Source: Taeniopygia guttata
Taxonomy: Eukaryota; Chordata; Aves; Passeriformes; Estrildidae
Reading direction: 5' to 3'
NCBI RefSeq assembly: GCF_048771995.1
Contig: NC_133024.1
Span: forward strand, 43,066,001 to 43,130,000
Length of the DNA: 64,000 bases
The position numbers were made by a program, and so were the translations under genes. Below are positions 1-13,100 of the stretch, piece by piece. The notes beneath the pieces are model-generated. The model saw only the letters and a program-made list of their open reading frames with translations, was not told the origin of the DNA and did not search any database. The stretch's first letter is position 1, and the number at the start of each line of letters is the position of its first letter.

Positions 1-3000
1 GAATACTTGCCAGCTTGTGGAAAGGCAGTTGCAGCATGCAGGAGTCACATACAAATTGTTCAGCTTTGGGCTGCTGCTGACTGTCTTGCACATTTAAAGT
101 CCCAGCTACTGAAAAGCAGGGATAAGAGAATGATAGTAGAGATGCTCCCTGGACATCTGTCTGACCTGTGCTTAAAGACCACCAGCATTTCATCATTAAT
201 GCACCAAGACATGGAATAATTTATGGACAATATGAGTATGCATTAACATAAATCTGTTATAGTCCTTAGTTCTACCACAAGTGGTCATTGTCAACCTTAT
301 TAATAAAAAAAAAAGGAGTAGGACAGTCTAAGCATTGTGAACCAAACAAATACAAATGAGTGCTACCAACAAGTAGTATACAGAAATAAGTGAAACTGAA
401 AAATCCAGATAAAATCAAGATTTTACTAAAATCTGAATATGTCCCAAAAGCACTAAATGGCTGAGATGTCAAAGGTAACTCTATACTTTGCATCCACAGA
501 TAAATTCACTCATGTGGTAAGTACCAGTCTTTTAATGATTAATCATGTCTTCCTTAGATCACTGGGTCTTGAAATTGGATTCAATTCAAATACTGTGCAA
601 AAATATTCAGATTAAATTACTCTCCTGAAAGAATGAACATTTCTGCCTCTAAAGGTCACTGCAAGTCACAACCACCATTTTAAACTAGCTTCAAAGTAGC
701 TGACTTTAACCAAGTACCCTGCCCCTAGGATTATCACCTAGTATTATTTGGATGAAGAAGTATTCACATCCAGAGTATCTCATGAAGTTCACAAAGAAAA
801 CTGTTTCCTGCTGGTATCACGTCATTGTCTCCTTGTATCCATTCTATATTAAACAGCATTTTTACTGGGTATAGTGATTTCCACTGAAGAAAAGTTTTCA
901 GCTGTCATAAAAATGAGTGAATATTGTGAAATCAGAAGTCAAACATTACTGAAGTTTATATCCTTGTCCTCACCTACAGGAAGTAACTAAGTGGGTCTTT
1001 TCCCCTGCTACTTATATGTGTCCTGCTCTAGACATGATGAGTCCTTGATCTACCCAAAGGATATGTTAGGTTTAGTTGGTGGCACTTTAGACATAGGAAT
1101 CATTTGATAAGGGAAGTGACTGACAACAAAGCTCTCTGGGAAAAAGCTATCTCCACTGAAAGTGAAGAGGAAGCAAAAGAGACTGAGTATCTCGTGTTAG
1201 TACAAATAATTCACTGGAGGAAACAGACTTCTTCTTTCTAATTTACAACATTCATTGTGTAATGGGGCCAAGGCCTCTACTGTATACTTAATCATAACTG
1301 CTTTTTGCTGATTTTTATTTTTTATTTGGAAGAAGTTACCATGGTACTTTCACTCATGTTTTCTTGTTTCTCTCTATCCAAAGAAATTACAAAAGAAAAA
1401 TGTGTCCTTGTTGAATCAGCACCGCTAGTACTTCTCTGTTACCCTGAAAACATGTCCGGGACAGCATTTTAAGTACAAAATAATTTCCCAGTACTGAAGA
1501 GAGACTAAAATATAGACACAGACAAAATGGGATACTTTAAGAAATCCAGATAATCCACGTGCTTTACGCATTTTTTCCCCCTGTGCAGCTTGCAAAAGAG
1601 GTTCACCACACATGGGGGAACAAGTGACAAAATGGAGGGAAAGGGAAAAAGTAACAAGATACTGAATTTAGGCAAACTGCTAGACAAGAACAAAAAAAAA
1701 CTAGTCACCCTATTTCTGACATGTATGCTGAAGAGAAATTAAATTTCTGAAGATTTTTTTGATTCAACTGTTTTACTGGAATTGTTGCTGGTTACTTTCA
1801 CAGATGAAAATCACAAAAACGATGGACTCACTACAGAGACACAGAAATTATTAGCCTATACTTTCAGAGTCGGATGCAAGAGCATATATCCAGTAACAGA
1901 TACAGGTCTTGTGTGTGACCATCACAAAAGCCCAGGGATCATGGTAACCAAAGACCCAAAGAGAGGTCCTGCAGTGCCCAGGTATGGAGGTGAGTGAACT
2001 GAGATGTTCAACTCTGTTTGGCAGCACTGTAATGAGAGCTGGAAGAAGCATGCCCTGCTCTTTGAAAGCATCCAGCACCTGCAAGAATACCTGGGAAGCC
2101 TTGATAAATATTTGTTAGCAGAGTGTGTAGATCATCTGAACAACAGTTAACAGCTGATTTTATTATGGTCAATACAATATAAAGACATGGTTGGCAGTTG
2201 TTAAACCTAGGATAAAACCTAGCAGAAAAGAAGGATAAAGCTTATCCAAGTAGACGAAGTTAAATATCTATGCAGTTTACACTAAAATAAAGTTCTGTAT
2301 TTTCAGTAGGGATTTTCTTAATCTTGGAAATAATTTTTCCAGGGAAAGAATGAATTCTGCATAATTCGACATCTTCCTACAAAGGCAGGTCAAACAGTTA
2401 CAGCCTCTGGATTGAAATTCCATGTAATGTGCAATGGTGCATATCAATTCTGGTGAACAGACTAGATATTTAAAAAACAAATCTGGATTTAAAATCTACT
2501 AATTATGCTATACAAGTTTTATAATGGATCCCCATGAGTCCTTACCCACTTGACTGAAATTCTAATGTACACAAAAAATAATTTAATAGATTCGGACAAA
2601 TTTCACAAATGTGATGCCTTAACCATAGCTCTGCTACTCTGATTACAGCGTTCCTGTTTTGCAGTGGGGGTGATAATGTGAACTTTTTGCTATCTCAACA
2701 GGTATATTTTGAGATGTATTTAGTTTATATTGGAGAGTGGCACCTAAATAAATATTGTTAATTGTAATTCTTAATGACATTTTACAGATTTGAACATTTT
2801 AAATCATTTGAGAACAGAAGTTTATAGCCAGGGTCTCTATGAATCCTTTAAACAGTGCTCATACACTGGAATATAATGAACTCTACTACTTATTTTTTTA
2901 AGGATTCTAGGCACTCTCCTAAACAATTCCTGGCATTGGACAGCAGCTAGCACAGGCTGAGGCAACAGCTCTTCCCTGCTGGCAGCACGCATGCTCTGTC

Positions 3001-4323
3001 TTTGACTGGAGGCCACAGCAGGTCATGGGATGCATGGAGACCACTCCATGCCAGATGGCACTGGGACTTGGAAACTTTCCTGGGACACTGAATTTATTAA
3101 CATCAATACAAACACACACGAACACACTGCAATCAAAACTAGGTACTCAGTACCCATGTCCTCCCAGTTTATCTTGGAGGACGTACACTAGCATGAGAAT
3201 CCAACTGATCTTCACACCTTTTCACCTTCAGCAACCTGTTGTTTGAACCCATGGCTCTCCCTGCACAGCTGCTACCAGCCTCCACCGCACAGGCAGTGAG
3301 CATGCAGTCACATTCTGGCCTGCAACTACAAAACTGTGCTGACATCCAGCACCAAGCCGCAATAGAAGATGGAGAAAGCCCAGACCTGAAATATCTGAAG
3401 TATCCATGCTCCTGTCAGACTGAAGACATACCCTGTATGATATACAGCTACTCCTTAATTTTGCAAGCAGCAGCTTTCTAACTAAAAAGACATGAAGAGG
3501 CTGTGCATACTTGGTAGCTGCCCTCTCAGTACCATCTCTGTGATCAGTAAACAATACACAGCAAATTTAGTAGATTCTACCCTATGTAAATTAGAAACAC
3601 ACGATTTCCTCTGGGGCTACCTCAGGATTATCTTCATTATGGAATCTGTGACACAAAAGTAACTTTTATTCCAAATTTAAACTGTTAATATAGAGTGTGT
3701 GGAGTTAACTTGCAGCAGCAAACAGCTGACTTGCATCATACTACTGGCCTGCAAGAACAAACCCAATTCCCACCCTTAGGAGAAGTGTCATGGGATGGTT
3801 TGTGCTTGTGCTGAGTAAACAACAAATGAAAATTACTCCTTAACGGAGCAGCAGCAGTAGGATAACAGAGCCCAGAGGGCTCTGCTGAGACAGAAATTTT
3901 AAGCAACTGGTGTGAGTGCGGCATTAAAAATAATTACGTTACCACTTCCCAGCTGTGTACTGGGATTTTACGTCCACTAGCTCCAGGAACACTGGTTCTT
4001 TCTGAGCTTACGGTTCTTTGCTGTAAATTCCATACTGTTTAGAGCAGAGGAGGTACTGGGCAGCGCCAGAAGAAAGGAGGCTCTGACCATGTGTTTCGCT
4101 TGCCATCCCGCGTGTCCCGGGCGCTGCGGGACAAGACGCAGGGGACAGCCTGGGAGCAGCGATGGCACAGCCACCGCACGGAACGGGGAAAGGAAGGAAG
4201 GAAGGATGGAGGAAGGGAAGATGGGAAGGGCTGGTCACCACCAGCCAGGTTCTGCGTCAAAACCGCGGCCCGGGGTAGGGTCTGCATTCCGCGCCGCCGC
4301 CCCGCGGAGCACACTATGGGTAC
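1..4323 (-). other. POGLUT3: POGLUT3 intron 1, partial
   Basis: This stretch lies downstream, on the minus strand, of the exon 1 splice donor at 4318-4323 and runs off the left edge, so intron 1 is at least 4.3 kb. I looked on the minus strand for the second exon, which should continue the filamin-like domain, and did not recognise it. The open frames here are short and unlike any family I know. The sequence becomes GC-rich after about 4080, where the promoter CpG island begins. A short GGAA-rich tract lies near 4190-4225. No clear transposon was recognised in the rest. Confidence 0.6.
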
Positions 4324-4960
4324 CTGGCGGGGAGCGGGAGAAGTTCCGTCCGGCCGCGCTGACCGCCTGGATGTAGAAGTACCGCACGGGCACGGTGATG
4401 CCCGCGTCCAGCCCGGGGCCCCACGCCAGGCTCCGCTCGGCGCTCACGGGCTCCGCCGGCTCCGCCTGCAGCAGCAGCGGCCCCGCGGCGCCCAGCAGCA
4501 GCAGCAGCAGCACCACCGGCAGCAGCCCGCGGCTCCCCATCGCCCCGCCGGCCCCCATGGCCCCCCGGCCCCACCGCGCCGCTCGGAGCGGCTCCGGGGC
4601 CTCCTCGGGCCCTGCGCCCCCCGCCCGCTCCCCGCCCCGCGGGGCGGCCCGACGGCGCCGCGGCCGGGCAGCGCCTCAGGGAGGCGAGGAGAGGGCCGGG
4701 CTTTCCCTGGACGGCTGAATCCGTCGGCGCCTTTCCTGGTTCTCCTCCTCCTCCGGGCTGTGCCGCGATGTCCGCAGGGAAGTGGCGGGGTGAGAGCCCA
4801 GCCCAGCGCAGCCCAGCCCGTGTGCGCCGGGCCGTGCCGTGCCGTGCCGTGCCGGCGGCGGCAGCGCGCCCTGCCCGCGGGCTCGGGACGGGAGCACTGC
4901 CGTGCACTGCCCCGGGGCAGCGGGAAATGCAGCACAGCGCTCTGAGAGCGGGCTGCGGTT
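4080..4960. promoter_or_regulatory. POGLUT3: CpG island / POGLUT3 promoter and 5' region
   Basis: A dense CpG- and GC-rich block surrounds POGLUT3 exon 1 and extends about 400 bp upstream of the start codon. It includes a short GCCGT pentamer run at about 4835-4853 and GC boxes. No TATA element is evident, as is usual for housekeeping-type CpG-island promoters. Long frames on both strands here are by-products of GC richness. Confidence 0.75.
4324..4558 (-). CDS. POGLUT3: POGLUT3 (KDELC2) first coding exon
   Basis: First coding exon of protein O-glucosyltransferase 3, an ER-lumen enzyme of the GT90/CAP10 family that adds glucose to EGF-like repeats. Seen here: a Met-rich start (ATGs at 4558 and, in frame, at 4540), a Leu-run signal peptide (about residues 8-32), then a segment containing RSLAWGPGLDAG-like and VPVRYFYIQAV motifs (about residues 42-66). 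These match the start of the filamin-type domain of human POGLUT3. An N-F-S glycosylation sequon is at residues 72-74. The exon ends at a CCGCCAG|GTACCC donor in phase 1, consistent with the human exon 1/2 junction. The second Met (4540) sits directly before the hydrophobic core and may be the real start. The catalytic domain and ER-retention tail lie beyond the left edge. The paralogue POGLUT2 is less likely because of the EXPH5 neighbour. Confidence 0.9.
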
Positions 4961-6289
4961 GCCTGTCCCGAGAGGTTTTTCTCCCCTGACTGTGGGCGCT
5001 TTGCGGGACGCGCTGAGGAGCAGATGATCGGGGGGTGTGTCGCCCTGTCTCAAAGAACACGTTTCCTGTGGTTAAGGATACAACTCAGCCAGCAGCTGAA
5101 CAGCTGGCCTGGGATTTAGAGAGGAAAAAATCGTCTTTCTCTATAGCTTATTGTTACTGCCTTGTGTCAGCTGATGTACAGAGATTCTATAAAAGGGGAA
5201 AAAAAGCCCCAAAACCTGATATAATTTTAAATTCCTCACTGTTTTTAAAATTTCCCATAGCAGTTGCTTTTAAAGTGAAGGACAGAGCAAGGACCCTATT
5301 AGGACTCACTGACAGGTGGTTCCCTATCACTGGGCTTAGCTCCCTGTCCCAGAGAGGAGGCTCAGACACACACCCATGCCCAGGTGCTCCTGAGGTCTGT
5401 GGGTGAGATGCTGCTGGTGGCTCTCATCAGTGCTGTGATGCTTGGTGAGGGAGAAAAAAAAGATCTCAGTATCATACTCTAGAAAATATAACAACAAAAT
5501 AATTTCATGGATTTAAAATGTGGGTTACAAGTAAAGAGGGTAAAACTCCAATGCTTTGTCTCCTAAGGTTGTTTTATCATTATTACCATTTGCTGCTACT
5601 AGAAAGTATTTCAAGGTATGAGTAGATGGGAGGGCTTACAAGGCTGTAGGAGAATTAAATCTAGCTTTTGGGCAAGCCTGGATTTTCACATGAAAAGCAA
5701 TGAGAGCATAAATGGATTCTGCCTGGTTCTGAATAACATGAACATCAAGTCTCTATGCATACAAACAATGAAAAACAGGTTCCTTGAAGGAGGAATTATC
5801 AAGTCTGGTTTCCTCCTTGCTTTTGTCTTTAGTCTCTTCAATTCCCTCACTTCAGATAGCCACAGATCTCCACTGACAGTATCATGTTTGATGCTCCCAA
5901 GAGGTGAGAAAAAACTTGTGTAGTGTTGCAGGATGCAGGGCTGAGGTCAGGCAGGGACATCAATCTGCAGATCAGGATCAGTCCCTGTGAGGGGAACCAG
6001 GGTCAGACACTGCTCTGGGATAGCTGCCTGTCCTGCAGTTGTCAGCCTGCAGAGAGGGCCACACTAGGGAGGGCAGAGGAGAGATGGAGACCAATGACCT
6101 ATGCCATCAGTGGGGCAGGGACTGGTGGCCCCAGGCTGGGCTGAAATGGTGTCCATGGGCAGGGAGAGTCAGGGGGATCAGGGCCTGATGGTGCTCTTAC
6201 ACCCCTTTCCCTGGGAAGTAGCCACCCCACCCCAGGTATGGGCTGGGACCAGCTGTTGGGAGCAGCTCTGAGGGAACGGCTCTGGGGGT
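4961..6289. other. Intergenic, POGLUT3 upstream flank
   Basis: No gene recognised. The sequence drops to ordinary composition after about 5050. From about 5935 to 6290 it becomes moderately GC-rich and may be decayed 5' sequence of the CR1 element that follows, but the match is not clear enough to include. Confidence 0.4.
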
Positions 6290-6865
6290 CCTGGTGGGCA
6301 TGGAGGGACATGGGCCATCAATGGCAGTAACAGTGGCCAACAGCAGTCTGGGCTGAAGGAACAAGGGCAGAGGCAGAGGGGAGTCATTATCCACCTCCTC
6401 TCAGTACTTGTTAGACCTCATCTAGATCCTGCATCCAGCCTTGTGCTCCCCAGTACAAGACATCAATAAACTGGATCAAATCCAGGGGAAGCCACTGAGA
6501 TGGCAGAGCTGGAGCACCGGCCCTGTGAGGAGAAACTGGGGCAGCTGGACTTGTTAAGCCTGTTAAGATCCCTTCAATGAGGGGGTGGACCTCACAGAAG
6601 CCCCCAGGAAGATCATGAGATGGTGTAGGGCAGAAGGATGAAAGACAACTGGCATGAGTTGAAAGAAGAGATGGTCACCCTGTAACATCTCTGTGTTATA
6701 AGCTGAGGCATAGGTTGCCCAGAGAGACTGTCCAGTCTCCATCTTCAGAGATTTTCAAGCCTCAAATGGATGAAGCCTCAAAAAGCCAGCCCTGACCTTG
6801 AAGCCAATCTGCTGTGAGCAGGAGGCTGGACCATACACCTTCTGAAGTCACACCCACCCTGACTT
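6290..6865 (+). mobile_element. CR1 LINE fragment
   Basis: The stretch follows the avian CR1 3' region in order: the phrase around 'gacctcatctagatcctgcatccagc', 'gagatggcagagctggagcac', 'gaggagaaactggggcagctggactt', then the 'catcttcagagattttcaagcctcaa' segment. It is 5'-truncated and diverged, as most CR1 copies are. No intact reverse transcriptase frame remains. Confidence 0.8.
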
Positions 6866-8120
6866 ATCATTTGATGAAACCATGACATTTCTGTCCCTTC
6901 TTTCAAATGTCATAAAGATGGTAGAATGCTCAAAGATCACCTGGGTACATGCATGACTTACTGGGTGGACAGAGGTCTAGACAGAAAAATCACCTTAGTT
7001 CCTAAACCATGTTTTCCTCCTGAAGCCAGGCTGAAGGACTGCTCAGGTACCACAGATACTGGCTGTAGTAATTAAGGCTGCAAGACTGTGATTAATCTCG
7101 CACTATTACACTGCACGTGGCAGCCAGGTTTCACTCAGGCCTAATTGCCACTGAAGGGATCTTCACGTGGAGCTCATCATCTTGTACAACTACTCATCAA
7201 ACACTACCTTTGGCCCCTATGTGGAGTATTGGCACCTCAAGGCAAGTTGCAGGCATACAGCTCTCTAGGGACTTAATATATCTACTGTAAAGATTCTACC
7301 ACAGATGGAAAACTATTTTATGTGCTGGAGACTTGTCAGCTGGCAGGACAAGAGAAGACAGCACATCCTGCTTGAGCCCAGCAGCTGATGTGACTGCTGG
7401 CAACAGCTGCCAGATGGACCAAGGCTGCCTGCCCTGCTCAATCCATGGCTTTGTTGGCCATCAGCACCCTGATGATGTTGGCAACCATATGGATGCTGGA
7501 TTTTTTTCTTATAATCTGCTGCATTCACAGCACGTGAAAAACAAATACAGTACCAATACATTTTTAATGTAAATGCAGAATTTATTTCAAACAAATAATT
7601 TTAAATGTGAAAATATTGAAAATTATCAGTATTTATAGAATATATTTTTGCCAAAGAAAATCTTGGAAGAGTGGAAGTGGAATTTGGCTCTGCTAAACTG
7701 AATGGAACTGATTGCTCTTCAAAAGGTATTTCTCCCTATGTTTTCATGAATTGACTGTTAGAATACTGTTACTCAGTGTAAATTTTAGTTTACTGATCCT
7801 CAACAGGCTGCAGTCTTCCACAACTGATTTACAATCAAAAGCAGTTTTTACTTGCTTTATACACAGCACAGTAAATGAAAAAAATTTATGCCTGCAAGGT
7901 GAGCACTTAATCCAACTACTGTTGAATGGTGAGAAAATATTTACAAATAAAAATGTTCTAAACCATCCATATCTAGTCAAGAAAAACCATATGACCATTT
8001 ACTTCCTTTGTACACATTTCTTTTATTATTCTTTACCTTATGTAGGCTGGTATCACAAATTTTTGGATTAATTTATTTCGCAGAAATGTACAACAGCAGA
8101 AATTCCATACATACTCATCT
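6866..8120. other. Intergenic, between POGLUT3 and EXPH5
   Basis: No gene or clear repeat recognised. Mostly AT-rich after 7560. A possible EXPH5 poly(A) signal on the minus strand, TTTATT on the plus strand, occurs at 7581-7586, but the gene may end earlier. Confidence 0.35.
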
Positions 8121-10113
8121 GTTTTATTGTCTTACTCTACAGAATCCTGTACACACAGAGAATAGAGACATTTACAGAAAAACTTAATTTCTCCTTAGAA
8201 TACCACTTTTTACAAGACTGCAATTATACACTAGTCATTTCCTTCCAGCATTGCCTTATGTCAGCATATTCTTTTATCCTTGTGAAACAGGCATGTGGTA
8301 AACATCAGTTCTGTCTATAAATATACAGTTTATGTTAGTCCTTCTATGTACAATAAAAGACAAATTACCCCAGCAAAAAGTAATGATACTTATATATCAG
8401 TACAGGTTTGAACTACAGACCCACTTCTTTAACGAAGCTTACAGTATGAAAAAATAAGGATACCTCTTACCTACTGTAATATTTTCATCTTTTAGTTTCT
8501 TGTGGAATAGTCAGTGATACAAGCACTGCTTGTTTTTTGTAAAATATATTATTTTAAAATACCAATATGCTGTTCTTCAAGTTAGAAAAATATAATTATG
8601 TCCTACAGAAATTTTATGGAATTAAAAAGCATATAAAATATGGACCATAATTTCAGACCATATATGAAATTAGAAATAAAGTAGAAGAAAATGTATAATT
8701 ATTTTAAAATATATCTTCTGGCTTAGTGAGCCATTTCTGATTTTTCATAAAAAGAGAATAAAGCTTAGTTAGATATTTAATGGCCAGGGACAAGTTTTGG
8801 CTACTGAGTAATAATACTACATTATTGTTGTGGCTGAAGAAGAGCCAATGGAACACGTTACACTCATTCCGTTTAGAGGATAAAGAGTACGGTGGTCACA
8901 GCAGGAACAGTTGAAAAATACCAAAAGGGGGTGGCAATTCAACAAAGGGCAAAGAGCCTTCTCATTGGTTTAATTTACTTTGCATGTAAGAAGCCACCAG
9001 TGTGTACAGTGCAGCAGTGCCCCAGCCAAGTGCCCTCTCAGGCTGCCCCGGGTGCTGCTGCCCTGAAGGAGCACAGTGGCTGCAGGTGCCTCATCCTGAG
9101 ACCAGCCCAGCAGAGGCAGCTGCAGAACTCTGGGACCTCACTGCTGTTTTGGTTATTTTCTCACTGCTAGGACACATGAAGATTCAACCTATGAGGTTAA
9201 TACAGGAAATTAACAAGCTAAATAGTTTCATATTTTGAATTGTTGAAAGTGTCTGACTTTTTATCCAAATTAACCTGTTTCTAAGACCAGAAATCTGGCC
9301 TGTCATATCAACTGTTACCAAAGCTGTGCTGGTGATGAATCTTCCATGTCTGGAAAGCAGATTTCCATGCTCAGCTGACTTTCTTTTGGTCGGCTTCTCA
9401 GTTGCTGTGCCCTGTGTTTAGCTTTTTCTCCTATACTAGAAGTACTTCTGCAACTCACATTCCTCACAGCTCTTGCAGTGCTGTAAAGTCCTAGTGTGGA
9501 ATCTGCCTCAACAGCACAGCAGAAAAAATGCCACCAGGGACATTGTTGCTATGCTTCCCAGGAATGCACAAAAAGAACATTCATGCAGAATATGCTGTAA
9601 GGATTTAAGAGGTTTCATTTTGTGAGGATATTTGTTCAGTGGGAAGGATTAGCATTATCATGCTTGATAACAAGAAAGATCGGAGAAACAACAAATTATC
9701 AGCAAAGTAACTTCTTGGTTTTCTGTTAAGTTCTGTAAGAAAAGCTCAAGCTCAAGCTTGAATTTATCCATTCCAGCACTGTGTAGCTGGCAGGAACCTA
9801 ACTACTGCTTTCTGACTCAGAGGAAAGCCATCCTCAGACTAACACTGCCCAAAGCTCCACAGCTATTTACCTTCTATTATTTGGGGAAGAGATTTTTTAA
9901 CATTGTTTTTCCCTGCTAAGAGAAACAGGAAAGGTGAAGCCACACATTTAATACAAAAGCCAAATGCTCAGCTAATATACCATACTAACTCCCTTGAAAC
10001 TAAGGAAGCTGTACCAATTTATAGCAGCACAAGAATGGGCACAGTGTATTTGACGTGTTTTTGCCTGCCCAGAAACTACCACACTATTGTGCCCTCTTAG
10101 TACCACAGTCCCT
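8121..10113 (-). other. EXPH5: Probable EXPH5 3' UTR (end uncertain)
   Basis: This AT-rich stretch follows the EXPH5 stop codon on the minus strand. AATAAA hexamers on that strand lie at 8123-8128 and 8072-8077, and ATTAAA variants occur earlier (near 9948 and 8969). Which is used cannot be decided from sequence. A moderately GC-rich island at about 9000-9130 has no recognised identity. Confidence 0.4.
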
Positions 10114-13100
10114 TCATAGCTCTGATTCTTTATCTATCTCATCTAGGTAATATTCATCATCAGTGGTGGTATCACTGTCTGAGTCCGAGTAAGCAGCTGA
10201 ATCTTCCACATAGGTATCAGTCAGCTCTCGGGGGGATGAAGCAGCTGACGACATTTTGCTCCCAGCAGAACTCGAGCTCAGAAGCTCAGCCCTGTTTATA
10301 GAAGAGCTCTCTGTATCTCTGAAAGCACCAGGGTTATTAAGTAGACATGGTCTCCATAATCGCCCTTCTGTGAGTGACCTCTTGATATTTTCCAGGAAAG
10401 CCAGTTGTTGCTCCTTGCCAAATATACCAAATTCCACAGACGGATACATTACATTTCTAGTGCTGTAGCATTTTTCATCGTCTGACGCCCAGTTTTCATT
10501 CTCATCACAAGACAACAGCTCTGAATAAGATTTAAATCTCTTCCCATGTATGCCATCTTTGGGTAGAATATTGCTTCCTGAGGCAGAGGTCTCAAGGGAA
10601 TCTCGAGCACAAATGCCCTCAGAGAGGTGACGCTCACGCTGACTTTTCACATTGCTCTTGCGCAACTGATAGCTATTGAGGTTAGCGTTTTCTAAACTGG
10701 CAGGCTGAGAGGTATTTTGACGCTGACCAAGCACTGTCTGGGAAGTCAAGTTTTGCTCTGGACATGTGTCTGCCTGCAAGCAGCTATTTACATGGGTGTT
10801 GGAGTTTTTGTCAGTTAAAAGTGGTGAGGGAGGAGCACAGGTATGACTGCTAGCTCTTCCTTTCTCTTCATCCAGTGGGTATGAGGTAGTAGCACTGGGA
10901 GCAATGGGCTGGCTTTTGCTTTCTAACCTGAGATCAAGTGTTTGGGAATTCTTATTTCTTGTAGTTACTGGTTTATCTGGAAATGGCATTGTAAGTCTTG
11001 GCCTATTTTCCACTTTCACTGCAGTTTTTTGAGGACTGATGGTCTCCTTCTGGGTATATGAACTTGTAAAGGGCCTCCTTTTGCTGTTAACAAGCAAAGA
11101 AGGATCATTCTGATTTTCAGTCTTATTATCAGCTGTTATTGGTCTTGGATTATTCTCGTCAGAGTTCAGACTGTGATTCTGATTTTCATTGTCCAACTCC
11201 AGGAATGGCTGGTGGGAATCCATTGAAATCAATGACTCAAGGGACATGTTGACCTCTAAAGAAGTAGCACTTCCATCATTCTGTGAAAAAATGTTACTTA
11301 TGTGTGGTTTGGGGGGTAAATTTTTACTTGAAAATTTACGACTTGTTTTGTAAACAGCTGCCAATTTATTTTTAATTGAAGGTCTGTTTTTCCTTTTCTC
11401 TATATCTTTGACTTTGTCTCTTGTGCAGTCGGAGAGAAGCTTGTTCTCCTCTTCTGCATTCTGTGTTATGTTCTGATCTTGTGTAACCCTGGAGACTTTA
11501 TCTTTAATGTTCAGGTTGCCCTCATTATGCCTCTCTGATTCCTGAAAACCACTGTAAACTCTACCCATATGAGAACCCTGTGAGTTTTGCTCTTTTTTAA
11601 TTTTTGAATTCTTTACTTCATCTGTATCTGTGCTAGCCACTTTGTTTAGCTGAAGAAATGGATCAGCACTGGAAGCTGTGCTTACCTCAGATGCTTTGCT
11701 TGAAGACTCTGGAAGCACTGTGCTACAAAAGTTTAAACCATTCTCTTTTTTCCTTGAACTGTCAGTCCTTAGATGCAGTCCACTAAATTTATTATTACAC
11801 AGAGAGGTGGTTCGGTGTAGGACATCTACTCTCTGTTTAACTTGGGCACTATCCCTGTACGTATCTTCCACGGGAGTAAGTGGGACATCAGCATGCTTTG
11901 TGTTACCACTCCTTCCAAGGGAACTCTTCTCTCTGGAGCGGAGGAATAGACTGTTCAGATTTTTCTTGTTCAATTTTGGGGGCTGAGAGCAGCTTTCCAA
12001 ACTTCCCTTCTGTATGATATTTTTATTTGTTGAATTAGAATATAAGGGCTTCTCTAAATGTCTGCCTGGCTTGGGAGGGGTTGATAAAGTGGACATTAGT
12101 GGTGTGGCTCTTTGTGAAATTTCCTTATTTTCTTTTACATATATTTCTGCCTTTTGGCTGCTTGAAGCATTAGAAATGGCCTTACCTGACTTAGTCACTA
12201 TCGCAGTGGATTGTGGGCCACCAAAAGAAATTTCTTTTGTCACCACATCAGAAAGTGCATTTTCTGCTACTGGAAGATATACTGAATTATCTTTCTTGTT
12301 AAGTACCACACTCACTGATTTCTCAGAGCTAGGGGATAAGTGAGAATTCTCTTCACTGTCAACAGCAGTTCTTGAATTCTGAGGTGTGACCAGAACTGAA
12401 GATACTTGGTCAGAAGAATATGAAGGCACCTCTTTTTCTGAAGTAGTAGGGAAAAAAACATTTGCTAAACTCACATGACCTTCATTTTTCTTGTTTTGTG
12501 TTCTTGGTGACTGAGCAGTTTCTTTGGGACAAGTTAAATCTGCATCCTCTGAATTATCTCTAAAGAGGCTACAAAATGTTTTTGAATGCCTCCGTGGTAG
12601 TGTGTAATAAATGGAAACTAATTCATGATACTTGACATGATCTTCATCAACACAAACGGTAAATGTGCTTGTGGTTTTATATTTCTGCAAAAAATTTGCC
12701 CCTTCCTTATAATCTGAAAACACAGAGGATTCTCTTCTACTTAGATGTTTACATCTGTCTGTCACATCAACTGATGTACTGCTACTTACTGAATCATTAC
12801 TATTTTTGGTTAATGGACTGTGGTAATCTTTGTTACTTGTGGCAGCATTTAATGATGCTGATGTTAAAAAGGAACATTTTGGGTCTAAACAAGACACATC
12901 TCTTTGATTAGAATAAGAGGCGTCAGCTCCATGCAGAGTTTCAGACCTTAAACAATTGTATGTTGTTCTGTTTTCTCTAGGTAAAGAGATGGGTGTCTCT
13001 GACATAATACTACCAGCAATGCTAGCTGATTTTCTAGGCAAAGTGTAATAAATAACAAGAGGGTCAGAAGATTTGGAGCTGTTTCTGCCAGGGGAGCCAA

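Noticed and set aside
1..4300. Second exon of POGLUT3
   Set aside because: I looked for a minus-strand segment continuing the filamin-like domain and could not find one. It probably lies beyond the left edge.
4091..5060. Long overlapping frames of 100-284 residues on both strands
   Set aside because: They are shadows of the POGLUT3 CpG island. They are Arg/Pro/Ala-rich, match no family, and only the 4324-4558 minus-strand frame shows a recognisable protein.
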